DNA of 64,000 nt from Cryptomeria japonica. Lineage: Eukaryota; Streptophyta; Pinopsida; Cupressales; Cupressaceae. How positions within the stretch are numbered: the stretch's first letter is position 1; each line of letters starts with the position of its first letter. Where the stretch lies: assembly GCF_030272615.1 (NCBI RefSeq), contig NC_081406.1:192721891-192785890 (forward strand), given 5' to 3'. This document shows, one piece after another, positions 24,548-36,530 of this stretch. The position numbers were made by a program, and so were the translations under genes. The notes beneath the pieces are model-generated. The model searched no databases. It was given only the letters and a program-made list of their open reading frames with translations, and was not told the DNA's origin.

Positions 24548-24796
24548 AAAGACACTTATATTTTTGTATATGTAGTTTTTGATGCAAATTTTGATATAAT
24601 ATATATGTATTTTACTTTTCAATTTGGCATTGTTGTCAAACGGGGAGTAGAAATATGTATGTGTTGTGAAAATTTTGTATGTATTGTTAAGGGGGAGTAG
24701 AAAACTAGAAATATGTTTGTACAATTTTTGTAAGCACACTTAGTTGTAACGTTGTAAAATTTTCTAAGTGTTGTCATCAATGCCAAAGGGGGAGAA
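24548..24796 (+). promoter_or_regulatory. Element C 3' region with repeated polypurine-like tracts
   Basis: CAAACGGGGAGTA (about 24638), TAAGGGGGAGTAG (about 24689) and the functional-looking CAAAGGGGGAGAA ending at 24796, next to the LTR. TGTCATCAATG (24772-24782) pairs with CATTGATGGCA (24843-24853), allowing one G-U, across the tract. Confidence 0.78.
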
Positions 24797-25917
24797 TGTT
24801 AGCTTGATGATGATTTTTGTAATGGATGACTTCATGTGTTGTCATTGATGGCACATGTATACACACGCATATGTTCACATTGTCATAGTCATCTTAGTTA
24901 AGACAAACCGGTATTACTCCTAAGTCTTTGTATTGCAAAACCGGTATTATATGTATAGAGAAGTTCAATCGGTTTTGAGGGTGTCTAACCGGTATATGCA
25001 GGATGGCATGACACCAGCTTGGAGATTCAACGAAGATCATTAATGAAGAAAATGGAGGACAATCAGTCTATGAGTTGGAAGAGGTTAACTCTTAACCGGT
25101 ATCAGTGTTCCAATTGGTTTCACTGATTGTATGATGAGTTATCACCAGTCATGATGAGTTATCCCTAACCGACAGATTTGGCGGCAATCTGTGATGTGTT
25201 ATGTTAGATTATCTAGATACACTGTACCTAGAAAATTATGATGTGATTCCTGAGCCGACATGAAATCTAATGTCTATATAATGATATTGTAATGAACTAT
25301 TTTCATGATGCGAGATAGAAGTGTTAAGTTGTTGCGATTTACTGAAGGCATTGTAGAGTATGTCAGTGATGCAGTTCTGAGTGAGAAGAAGAGGATCTAT
25401 TCAAGCAATATGTGTTACTTCTAGATCACACCACCTGTTGTTTTCTAATCACTACAACAGTCAAATCCTCTAACCAGGTAAGCTCTAACAAGCTTCATTA
25501 TACAAATCCTCTAACTAGGTGATCCATTAGTTTGGGTTTGAAATCCTCTACCCAGATTACTCCTAGCAGGGTACTACCTTTAACAGGGTATAGCTCCTAA
25601 CAGAGCTTTGGTATCTTTAACAGGATTCGCTCCTAGCAGAGCACCTTTGTAGACCTTAACCAATCAGTTACCTATTACTATAGATAGTTAACTTGTGAGT
25701 CCCATCTCACTGTTGTTTTTACCAGTTGGGTTTTCCATGTATAAACACTTTTGTCATGGTGGATGTTTTACTTGTTGTGGACGCTTTAATATCACTTTGG
25801 ATTGCATGCATAGTAATAAGTAAATTGGTTAATTGTCTTTTCTGGTCTGTGTTTAAAGTGGTAATATTTTTGTTGTCACTGATTCACCACCCCCCCCAGT
25901 GCTTTATAAGTCTATCA
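24797..25917 (+). repeat. Element C 3' LTR
   Basis: TGTTAGC start, TCTATCA end, then the ACCTC duplicate. It lacks the extra GTATATGTAGACAACC present in the 5' copy and has GACACCAGCT near 25010 instead. Confidence 0.94.
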
Positions 25918-26200
25918 ACCTCTCCATGTATAAGGAAATTTTAGAAAAAGCCTTACAATAATTCCATGTTCCTATAAATATTTATGTAAATCAATTTCAA
26001 GTCATGATATGACAACTATCTTCATCTCACTCTCTCACATTTACCACTCAAGATCAAGCTTCTAATTCATAGACCACAACTTAGCCCTTCATATTGAAGC
26101 CTTCATTCATAGGACCAAGGTTAAATGTGTCATCATAGATGGTGTAGCTAAACTTAACATTTGTACCTTAATTCTTATAAAATGATTGGGATATTTTGAT
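25918..26200 (+). pseudogene. Ty3/gypsy Gag-protease relic, right half
   Basis: Continues the reading from 18391: EILEKAL near 25936, a FTTQDQASN segment near 26040, then an aspartic-protease-like stretch NLALHIEAFIH (about 26082) and CVIIDGVAKLNICTL (about 26127), in which the usual D-G-G/S core is changed. A further LGYFDD near 26185 fits the same family. At about 26198-26209 the gypsy reading stops and Copia integrase reading begins, sharing GATGATTGAAGG. Confidence 0.72.
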
Positions 26201-28337
26201 GATTGAAGGAAATGTTCCGCATGTGTTTTGGAGAGAAGTTGTGAGTACTACAGTATACACTTTTAACCGAGTAAATGTCAAAGGTGATACTGGTAATACT
26301 CCTTATGAGGTATGGTTTGGTCATGCTCCTACTGTTAGATATTTCAAAAAATTTGGTAGTAAATGCTATATTAAAAGAGATGAAGATCTTGGAAAGTTTG
26401 ATGTTAGATGTGATGAAGGAATCTTTCTTGATTATTCTACTAAAAGTAAGGCCTACTGGTGTTATAATAAAAGATTGAGGAAGATAGTTGAAAGTGCTAA
26501 TCTGAAGGTTGATGATGGTAATATAAGAACGATTAGATGTACGGATATGATTTTGATGATTAGGATGCCCTTTCAGATAAAGGAAAGCAAGTGCAGACCC
26601 AAAGTCTAGTTCAAATTGCTCCGGAAAAGCCTAAGAATGAAGGTGTAGATGCTAGTGCAAAAGAAAGAGTTCGAGAGCCCGAAATTCAAGAAAATCCTAA
26701 AACTCCCAGATATGTAAGGTTGAATCATTCAGAAAATTAGATTATTGGTGATAAGAATAAAGGTGTGATGACTAGGATAAGACTTGCTAAAGAAATTTGT
26801 TTGATTTCTAAGATTGAGCCTAAAAATGTTGTTGAAGCATGTAAAGATGAAAATTGGATTAAAGCTATGGAAGAAGAATTGAATTAGATTGAGAAAAATA
26901 ATACATGGATTATTGTTCATAGACCTAAGGATAAAAATGTAATTGGAACTAAATGGGTATTCAAGAATAAGTTGAATGAATAGGGTGAAGTTGTTCAGAG
27001 TAAAGCTAGACTTGTTTGTAAAGGTTATTCATAGATGGAAGGAATTGATTATGAGGAGACTTTTTCTCCAGTAGCTAGAATTGAAGCTGTTAGATTATTT
27101 CTTGCCTATGCTGCTCACAAATATTTCAAGGTTTATCAAATGGATGTCAAATCAGCCTTTCTTAATGGTGAGTTAGAAGAAGAAGTCTACATTGAGCAAC
27201 CAGATGGATTTCAGCTGACAGATGAAAAGGACATAGTTTGTCGATTGAAGAAAGCATTGTATGGATTGAAGCAAGCCCCTAGAGCTTGGTATGCTAGATT
27301 GGATAAGTATTTGATGAATCTTGGATTCAATAAAGGTATTGCTGACATTAATTTTTATTTCAAGATTGATCAGAATAGCATTTTAATTGTTGAAGTTTTT
27401 GTTGATGACATTATCTTTGGAGGAAATGATTGCCTATGTAAGAAATTTGCTGAAGAGATGCATAATGAATTTGAGATGTCTATGATTGGTAAGATGAAAT
27501 TCTTTCTGGGATTGCAAATTACTCAGTTAGATAAAGGTATTTTCATATCTCAGTCTAAGTATGTGAAGAAATTGTTGAATACATTTGGTTTTGAGGACTC
27601 TAAACAAGTTGGTACACCTATGGTGACCAAATGTAAGTTGACAAAGGATGATGATTCTCCGAAATCTAATCAGATGAGATATAGATCTATGATTAGTGGA
27701 TTGTTTTATTTGACTCAAACTATACTTGATATAGTGAATGTTGTGTGTCATGTTGCTAGATTTCAAGCCGATCCTAAGGAATCTCATGTTACTGCTATAA
27801 AAAGGATATTAAGATATTTGAAAGGGACAGTTGATTTTGGTTTGTGGTATTCTAAGAATGGTGACTTTAACTTGGTGCTTTTACAGATGTTGATTGGGTA
27901 GGTGATGTTGATGACCAAAAGAGTACTACAAGTGGTGCATTCTTTTTGGGTAAGAAGTTGGTCTCTTGGGAAAGTAAGAAACATAATGTTATTTCCTTAT
28001 CTACTATAGAGGCTGAATACACTGTAGTTGCTAGCAATTGTACTCAGGTAATTTGGATGAAGCAGATGTTGAAGGATATAGGAGTTATTTATGATGAGCA
28101 CTATGACAATTCAAGTGCTATCAATATTTCAAAGAATCCGGTGTTGCATTCCAAAAAAAAACATATATCAATCAAGTTTCATTTCTTGAGAGAGAAGGTG
28201 AATGAGAAAGAAGTTAGATTGGGGTATGTATCTACAAAGAAACAAATTGTAGATATTTTATGAAGCCTTTGCCTCAAGATACTTTTGAGTATCTCAGAGA
28301 GAATTTAGGGGTGATTGCCCCTCCTGATATGAACTAA
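26201..28337 (+). pseudogene. pol: Element E: Sirevirus-like Copia pol, 5'-truncated
   Basis: Begins inside the integrase C-terminal region (IEGNVPHVFWREVVS) with no gag, protease or 5' LTR. The integrase tail runs to about 26600. RT runs from about 26930 to 27600 with an intact [10 protein letters not shown] box near 27400. RNase H runs from about 27885 to 28270 (STIEAEY, then a segment where an Asp codon is altered, YDNSSA). Frame changes lie near 26550, 26605-27035, 27890 and 28260, with several TAG stops. The wording is very close to element A. The break point abuts gypsy sequence at a shared dodecamer, so a microhomology join is more likely than normal integration. Confidence 0.88.
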
Positions 28338-28694
28338 GATGCATGGATTTGCATCAGTCCAGTGAAGTTCACATAGATATCCTATCCTCCGGATTGATGA
28401 GTGAAGCTGCTATTTAGGGGGAGTAGTCAGTGTCAATGTTCGTGGTTCAGATGTACAAATTTGTGGGGAGAGAATCTTGATTCTTGAGCCTTTGTCATTG
28501 ACGTCAAATGGGGAGAGAAGCATGTGAGAAACTCTATGGGAGAGTAGAGCATTTTGAGATTTGAGTTGTTTGTTTAAGGGGGAGTTGATCCTTATGATTT
28601 TGAGGAAGATTGTTGTGAGTTGATTTATTTATTTGAACTGATTGTTTTTCACATTCATATGTTGCCATCAATGCCAAAGGGAGATATTTTTGGA
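28338..28694 (+). promoter_or_regulatory. Element E 3' region with polypurine-like tracts and stem-loop arm
   Basis: TAGGGGGAGTAG (about 28416), CAAATGGGGAGAG (about 28505), TAAGGGGGAGTTG (about 28576) and CCAAAGGGAGATA (about 28674). The last lies a few bases farther from the LTR than in A, C and D. Arm 28657-28673 pairs with 28729-28745 over 17 positions with one mismatch. Confidence 0.75.
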
Positions 28695-29990
28695 TGTTGT
28701 TGAGTATATTGCTGGAATAACGTGTTGTCATTGATGTCAACATATTTTCATGTGCATTCTAGTGTTGCAGTTTGGTTGAATTAGTTGGTTTAGCTTGTGT
28801 TGTAGATAAGCTGATATAGATTAAAGGTTTATGGTATATTGTGTGTAGATGGTTCATTCCTGTTTGTAGAGGTCTACATGATGTTTTGATCGAGTTATGA
28901 GATCCGATATTGAGAATGTTATTTAGTTGTTCGTGCTATTCGGTACTCTGGTTTGTGCTCCAAAATTGCTATATCTTTAGTTGTGGATGTGTGGGATGTA
29001 TTCTGGACGTTGATGTGTGTTCTCAATTCTATTGGTTCATGGTTTGGAAATCCACAAGAAAATATTTTAGGTTGACAGTCAGTTATGATGGTGTTCTTAA
29101 GTTCCGATAGAAAAAATGATGATGATTCTAGTAATTCGAGTTATTGCAATTGATGTGGTGCAATTCACGTTGCTCGTGAATATTTCTAAATCTTGTTCTA
29201 TGCATATTGTTGGTCCGCATTGATTGTTGTGCGCGTTATTGAAGATTTTCTTTGTCCAGTGATGTTCTTCGTGTTATGTGACATTCTTGGTGGTTGTAGC
29301 ATGTTGTGGTTGATCAAGACGTAATTTTTGGAGGTGTTGCACGTTTGCGGTATTGATTTAGGTCCAGACTATGTCTTAGCTGATATTGTTTATGTATTGT
29401 TGTAGCGTGTGAGGTTATTATTTTGTTATTTGTGTTAAGGGTTTGGTTGACCTTCAAATAGAGGTTGATGAATTGTATAAATAAATGAAATAATTATGGA
29501 AGATGTATCTATGCGATCTTTAAGAGTGTGTATGATAGATTCGTATGTGTGAATAAGTGATTTGATCTTTCGGAAGTGTGAAGGAGAGAAGAGAAGTGTT
29601 GCATACCAGATTGTGTGCTTAACCCGAACTGTACTCAGGCATATAGAGATGCTATTTTTATAGTTCATGTAATACAAATTGTTGTTTGAATGCTTTCGTA
29701 AGTTAGTGAGACTTCCTGTAAGGAAGTGACCCTTCCTTAACTGTTGTAGCCTTTCTGGGTTTCTTGTTTGAGCAGTGAGCTCTAGGCAGTGTGCCTAAAT
29801 GCATGTGCATTCCCCATTGTAATATTTTATTTACTCCTAACAGGGTATTATCTCATTGTGGGTAGGTTCCCATCATGGTTTTTCCCTTAACCGAGTTTTC
29901 TACGTCAAAATTTTTGGTGTTATGTGTGTTATTGATGTGGTGTTGTTTATTTTTCATTCGTTACTCTTCATTTTTTATATTTTTTTTCTT
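28695..29990 (+). repeat. Element E 3' LTR, right edge not resolved
   Basis: TGTTGTTGAG after the polypurine region, with GTCATTGATGTCAAC as in other family LTRs. Near 29870-29900 a CATGGTTTTTCCC...TTTTCTACGTCAAAATT block corresponds to the U5 region of A and D. The expected C-rich hairpin and CAACA end are not found, so the LTR is probably truncated near 29990. Confidence 0.7.
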
Positions 29991-32900
29991 TTTCAATTAG
30001 GGGTTGATTTCCTAAATAAAGTTAGAGTTAGTCTTTTTTAGGCCACTAGATTTGAATTCCTAAGTAGAGGTTGTCCTTGTAGTTCACTACCAAACAAGAT
30101 AACACTTTGGTGTGTGAGACCTACCCCTATAGAACTCCACAATAGGGTTGTTTTGTCATTTACCCTTTACTACTCAAATTTGTACATTTTTGGGTTTAGA
30201 TCTTCTGACCAAATTTTAATTGACTATCTCCTCTACCTTGTTGTCATAGTCTATCATGTACTCAAAAGCCATGATTTTTTTACTCTTTACTAGCTCATTA
30301 TGAAGAGCTTGAATTTTATTTCTTCATATATGATACAAATGCATTTTTAGTTGTCAACTTTCTTTTCTAGACTTCTTTGGCTTTTTCTTTCATTAGTTTT
30401 AGATGCCTTGACCAAACTAAAATTGACCTTCTCTGCTTCCTTGTTGCGATAGTCTCTTGAACTCAAAAGCCACATTTGTTGTACTCTTTATTTTCTCATC
30501 AAGAGATCAAATTTTATTCTTTAGATGTAATAAGGATGCATTTTTAGGTGTCAATTCACTTCTGTTATTTGTAGAATTATATATTCTCTTTAAGTTTAAG
30601 AAGTTTATCATATAATTATTTGACTAAGAAAACTTTTTTTGCTTTTTCCCAAGTGAAAACACCTCTCCCATTAGCCATTCCTCCAAAACAGGGTTTTACT
30701 ATCCATTCTTTAGGTGACAAAACACACCACACAAGGCTATGCAAATGAATATTTTAAAACACAACCTCTGCAAAAATGCAGCCACAACTAAATTTACCAC
30801 TGGACTCTAGCCATGACTGATGAGAAGTGAAATCAGAATTCTTCTAACCACCAATGTAAAAGAGTTTACAAAAACAATATGATTGTAAATGCATCCCTCA
30901 CAGCTATGAATGCTCTTAACATCATGAAAAACCCTAGTTGGATTTAAAATCAAAACTCAAAGTCAAAATTAGAAGGAAATTGTCAAATAATATTAGAACC
31001 TAGAATTATAGGAAAAAAATGGTAAAATAACATTGACTACAATTTTGGAGGGGTCTTTCACAAAACCCGGGAGTTCACAATTTCTATGATTAATCACAAT
31101 TTTTTCACAATTCTTGCTTCAATAGTCTCAGCCACCAATAAAGGGTGTTGAATCTTAAGACATTGTTACCTCATTTGGATGCTTTTAATCTGTTTGAGTT
31201 GATTTTGATTGCAAATTATTATTTATTACTCACCATAGGAGATTATAAGGCAAGGTCAATTGTTCGATAATACTCTCGCCAATATACCTATTAGACATAA
31301 GAGATTTTCCTTGTTGACATAAGGAGATTTTTTCACATTACCCTTATACATATTATTTAAATTTATATGCTTTGAGTTTCAACATCACGACCAACCAATA
31401 TTTCAAAGTCACATTGTTGTTTATGTCTATTTCTTTCAAGAGAGAATATTTAGAATTTTTTTATATATTTGTTAACATGTTCTCAATTTACTTTTTTACT
31501 AGTCAATCGCTTCATGCCATGAGCTTTAAGATCGTTACCTTATTGGATGTATGTGGAAGGTCACTATTAAGCCAACAATGACCATCAAAAAGCACAACCT
31601 ATCTGATCAACTCAAAATGAAGTTCATGAGATTTCTTAAGGGACAATCACAAACCAATTATCACATAGGTCCACTTGAAGAATGGTTGCTTGTTACTTTT
31701 AAGTTTAGTTATTCAGTCAAATTCAGAGTGCATTAGGTCATGCCATCATTCAAGTTGTTACATGCACACTATGAGATACATACATTATATGTCATGAAGT
31801 CCAATGTGACAATCAAAGTTCAAGCTCTTCTTGATGATAGTGAAAAGGGAGAGTTATTACTAGTGTATAATTGGTTAACTAAGTGAAAATACTCTTCAAA
31901 TTTTATTTGACAATTTTTTAAAAACTATTTACACATTGAATCTTTGACTAAATTCAATTTTGATGATAGATTATAGATGTTGTCTTAGAGTTATTACTAT
32001 TGCATGAACAATTAACTAAGTGATTTTTTTTATTTTTTTATTTTGAAATATCATTTGATAAATGATTCTAAATTTTTAACTTGCATAAAATTTTACAAAT
32101 GTTGTCATAGTTCTAAAGAATATGATATTGCCTTTATCTCATTTTGATTATCAATAATTGAAATATAATTAACTACACTCGTTTATGTATTGTGTATCAT
32201 TTCTTACAATCATTAAACACAAATAAACAAATCAAAATTCAATTAAAAATATCATCTATCATTGAATTTATTTGGACCTTATACTTTATCTCTGGATACT
32301 TAAAAAATTTGAACTTGGAAGTACTTTAAAACTAAATATATATAATTTATTAAAATTATTCAAATGTAGAACAGTTGATTTATGTATTCTATGCATGGGT
32401 GTTGCGCATTGCATTGTTCACTTCAAATTAATTTATAAATATTATATATTTTCAAACTTGATATCTCTATACATATTTTACTTAGATTTTTTAAAATATA
32501 AGTATACTAGTCTTAATATATTAAAGAAATTAAAAACATTTATTTTCATTATGATAACCAAATCATCATAATTCCAAAAACTAAATACCCAATCTATCCT
32601 TATTTAATTTTTAAAACATTTATTATTGCTATCTAATTAATTTATGTTTTATATTTATGTTTATGTATTCATTCAATTAGCCCACAACAAACACAACAGG
32701 GAACCTAAAGATCAAGATAGCAACGAAAAATTAGGAAATAGATAGTTTTGTTCTCTTTAGTCAAAATTAAAAAAAAAAAAAATTCTTGATAGTATTAAAG
32801 GAAATAAGCTTCGAAACCAAAGTCTCATTGTGACTTAAATGCCAACGCTCCATAAAACAAAGAAGAACAACTTTTTGTATTAATTGCATGAGCCAATTAA

Positions 32901-33959
32901 CTAGGTATGTTTTAAAGAGGATATGAAGAAATGCTTCTTTAAATTTGGTCAAAACTTGTGATTTGGAAATGGTATCGATATGTTGATTATAATATATTGA
33001 ATATTAATGTGGAAGTTCAAAAAATTTAATATAATGTAATTTTTATCGTAATTATATTAATTTTAATTATTTATTTATAAATATTAATATATAAATTTTA
33101 AATTTCTTTTTCTTTATATCTTATTAAAACACAAGAAATAGTTCTCGTGTCTTTATTGGAAAGTCATAAAATATTTACTTAATTTAATTTAAATTTATAC
33201 CTATGTATATTATTATAATAAAAGGTGTTGTGGTTGATATTCAAAATTATTCTGAAACAATATAATGAAATATTATATATTTTGTTTAAATTATAACTAA
33301 AAGTAACAAAGTAATAGGCATGCGAATAGGATAGGGGAGGAGGAGGAGCATTATCCTTTGGTAGGATATAGTTTTACATAGAAAGCTCTTGAAAGGAATC
33401 ATTTGGTGTCTATCATCCATGTGAAACAATGGGGACATTTAAATTAGTAGAAGTCAAGTTAAAAAAATAGTTACATATAAATAATGACGCTTTGAAAACA
33501 ACCGATAGCCTCATATATAAGAGAGGTCCAACGAGGTAGAGCAATATAGTTAGTAAATTTATTATAATAACATTCAATCAAGGTAAATAATTGAGATTAA
33601 GGTTTTGCATAGAAAAAATTTCATGAGAGCTTTTACATTTTTCTTAGCAATTGTAATGATACAAAGTAGTTAGCTATGTTGGTAGAAAAGTGGATCAATA
33701 TCGTATATCGAGACACATTTTAATTACCATTTTAAGGTAGATTTGTGTGATATTGTAATCTCATTTATTTGAGTTTTCACTCAAAATAGATTTCTCTAGG
33801 ATATTTTAGTCTTATATTTTTTTGAATAATCATTCTCTCTATTTTTCATACATTTTATTTTACAACAATGCTAGTTATGATCAATCTTATTTCTCTCAAA
33901 GTTTTAAATCCATTATTGATAACTATAAATGGAATATTTGTTGTAGTTTATGGATCAAG
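29991..33959. other. Gene-free AT-rich DNA with one degenerate tandem pair
   Basis: No supported gene. Two diverged copies of a segment of about 150 bases start at GACCAAATTTTAATTGA (30207) and GACCAAACTAAAATTGA (30410), about 204 apart, both ending near ATGCATTTTTAG. The remainder is simple AT-rich sequence without recognisable transposon ends. Confidence 0.6.
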
Positions 33960-34528
33960 TGATATTAGAGTGGTTTTTTTTTCTTGTGGAAGTGGTAATT
34001 GTGATTTTTTTGCATGTTCATGTACATAATAAGGTCAAATGGAAAAGACAATTCACCTTTGCAAAGAGACATTGAATCTTGTAGTTGGAGAATCAAGTTG
34101 AGAAGTATGGAAAGTGAAGTATAATTCTCAAAAGTGGAACCAAGATTCTTTGAGATAGAAAAATATCACAACAAGAGTTTCTCAATCAATAGAGGCTTTG
34201 AAAAAACATAATGGAAAACCTCATGGAGCTATTAGAAAATGGTAAGGTCAAATTAAATGAATAAAAGGAGATTCCAAGAGGTAAAAAGAATCTCCCAAGA
34301 AAACCTCCATTCAAAGAAAATGATACGATTGAGATGTTATCATTTAAAGGTGATGTGTGTACAAATTAACATTGATAATTGGTTAGTATAATTGGAGACA
34401 TAATTTACTATGCATTATGTTATCTGAGAACAAAACATGCCCTTTGCTATGTTGAGATTAGAAAAGCATGTAACTTAATTTGAGAGTGTAAGGAAAAATA
34501 AAACTATCTTAAGGTGCTACATTCTTTA

Positions 34529-34872
34529 CTTTGTATTAAGTATCATAGAATCACAAAGCTCATTTTTTGCTCCTTCGAGCATCCACGTTACAAACTTATT
34601 ACAAATACCATCTCCTTTCGAGCAAACTTATTACAAATACTAGCTCCTTTCAAGCAAACTTATTAAAAATACTAGCTCCTTTCGAGCACCAAACTAGAAA
34701 CAACAATTGGAAGACCAAGGGTCACAACTTAGAAATCCACTTTAAACAACCAATGGAAGACCAAGAGTCACAACTTATAATTCTACACAAAGGTGTCCGT
34801 CATGGGAGTTGAACTTGGGTCTCCACATTGAGAACTCAATGCTTTAACCAACTAAGCTCAACCCCTTGGACA
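34529..34872 (-). mobile_element. tRNA-derived SINE with 12-bp target duplication
   Basis: On the minus strand a tRNA-like head starts near 34870: A box TGAGCTTAGTTGG, a CATTG/CAATG anticodon-type stem and B box AGTTCAACTCC. A body with two GTTGTGACYCTTGGTCTTCC copies and three 32-base repeats follows. CTACATTCTTTA occurs at 34517-34528 and 34873-34884, a perfect 12-base duplication of the kind made by LINE machinery. There is no clear poly-A tail. It is not a working tRNA gene: the acceptor arm is imperfect and the body is repetitive. Confidence 0.8.
34594..34689. repeat. 32-bp tandem repeat, three copies, inside the SINE
   Basis: Units start at 34594, 34626 and 34658 (ACTTATTACAAATAC...CTCCTTTCGAGCAA), exact 32-base spacing with a few substitutions. 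Confidence 0.9.
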
Positions 34873-36530
34873 CTACATTCTTTATTCCTACTTAGAATAG
34901 AAATATATAATAATAAATATTTGAAATTTAAGTGCTAATTAGAATAAAATGACAAGTTAAGAATGTAACTATAATTGATATTGAGAGAGTAAAAGATTCA
35001 AGAAAACTTCCATAATTTGACATTAAATGATAGTAGATGGTTGGGAAAGACTAAAAAAAACTAAACGAATTATTATCCTAGAAGTATTTTAAAATCTAGA
35101 AAAGCTATCAAATATTCTTGACCTAGAAATGACTCTTATGATTATACAATTGTTGTAGTTAACTCCCTAAAAGATGTCTTAATGTTGTCTATCCCTAAAG
35201 TTATTTTTTTGACTATGAATTTTGCATGTTCTTTACCTCCAATAGATAATATCATCCTTTGATTATAAAACCGATTCTTTTATGGCAAAGGAAACTAGCA
35301 TAGTTTGTTAGTATCCCTAAGGACATAAAATGAAAAAATATAAGGACGATCGAGTTTGAAGTAAGATAATCCTTGTTTGGCTTGCATGACATTTATCAAT
35401 GAGGGATTTCAAGCATAGAAATAAGGTAGATGAGTCCTAAAACAATCATAAGGGGAGAAACACTAAAATAGATGTGTAACATAAGTAAAAAATGTGAAGT
35501 ATCGTATTTTGAATCTACAAAGAGTCTCTTGTGTTGTATGGAATTAAGAAAGTGAAATACAATCACCTCATGAGATCAATTTAAGTAATTTATAAATAAA
35601 TAATTTTGCCCTTTTTACACAGAGGAAATATGTATAAAAGGACAATTTTTGAAATATAAATAAAGAAGAAATTCAAAGTGCAAAATATTGCAATATTGAA
35701 CCATTGAACTTTGTAGAGGTCTTAATAAAATATATGATTCCTTTAGAGCCATATTTACATGTTTTTATTGCTTTAACAAACTAGTGAAAATTGATGATGC
35801 TTGTTCTCATGCTCATGTTATCTTAGTGTATATAGTCTACCATCATCTCCTAGGATAAGTGGGGCTAAAGCTAGGACAAAAATGATGAATTTCACATGAA
35901 ATCAAAAGATAGTTGTACATTATGATCATTGTGGTAAAGATGGTCATTAAGAATCCCAATTTTAGAATTTGCATTGAGAAAATTATCTTACAACAAAGAC
36001 AAGAAGGGTAACAAAAACAATAACCTCTCCATTGAAAAGGATAAATAGGCTAAGGTAATTGATTACACTTGTAAATTGGACTCTAAAATCACTTACACTA
36101 TGAATACATTTTCTTTGTTGGAAATGAAAGTGTTATTTAATATCAATATTCAAGCTAAGTCAAGGTTAATGCACACTATTTGACTCTTGTTCTCAATATT
36201 GGGTTGAAATAATTGACCATCTAACTATAAAAAGCTTATCCATACGATTTTGGTGGGATCAATTAAAAATGTTAATATGATAGTAAGAAACATAGAATAA
36301 GTTTTTAAGTTGGATCTAAATTTTTTTGATGAAGTGGTTGTAGATGTTTCTTCTTTAGGTGTTTGTGATTTTTTCATAGTAGCTCATTCATGTATTAATT
36401 GAAAGTGGTGATCTATTAAAGATAATGAAAACTACTTCATCAAGGTAGAAAAAGTTCATGTTGTTTGCTAGTATAGACGAAAAAGGGAATCCTAATTAGA
36501 CTCTAAATACTTATAGGAAAATGGTAAGTG

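Larger units (their letters stand above)
18392..25917 (+). mobile_element. Element C: pol-less LTR retroelement with gag-derived ORF1 and novel ORF2
   Basis: 7.5 kb element with LTRs 18392-19502 and 24797-25917 and a perfect ACCTC target duplication (18387-18391 and 25918-25922). It has a degenerate tRNA-iMet primer site and a CAAAGGGGGAGAA polypurine tract before the 3' LTR. Between them lie only two long frames: a coiled-coil/zinc-knuckle ORF1 and a 3.2 kb ORF2 with no protease, integrase, RT or RNase H motif. It therefore has the terminal signals of a Sirevirus but must have used another element's enzymes. ORF2 is collinear with that of element D. Confidence 0.92.
33960..36530 (+). pseudogene. 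Second Ty3/gypsy gag-protease relic
   Basis: Plus-strand traces of a plant gypsy Gag: IDNWLV and FTMHYVI near 34373-34430 with MPFAMLRLEKHVT near 34440, interrupted by stops. A zinc-knuckle trace YDHCGKDGH with two Cys lost lies near 35920. A protease-like region near 36180-36460 contains NFFDEVVVDVSSLGVCDFF, resembling the post-DSG part of gypsy proteases. No RT survives. A SINE splits it at 34529-34872. The call is from remembered family wording over heavily mutated sequence. Confidence 0.55.

Noticed and set aside
34594-34689. CRISPR-like spaced repeat
   Set aside because: Three contiguous 32-base tandem units without spacers, inside a plant SINE.
34790-34872. Functional tRNA gene on the minus strand
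   Set aside because: Pol III boxes are good, but the acceptor stem is imperfect, it is fused to a repetitive body, and the unit has a 12-base target duplication, so it is a SINE.
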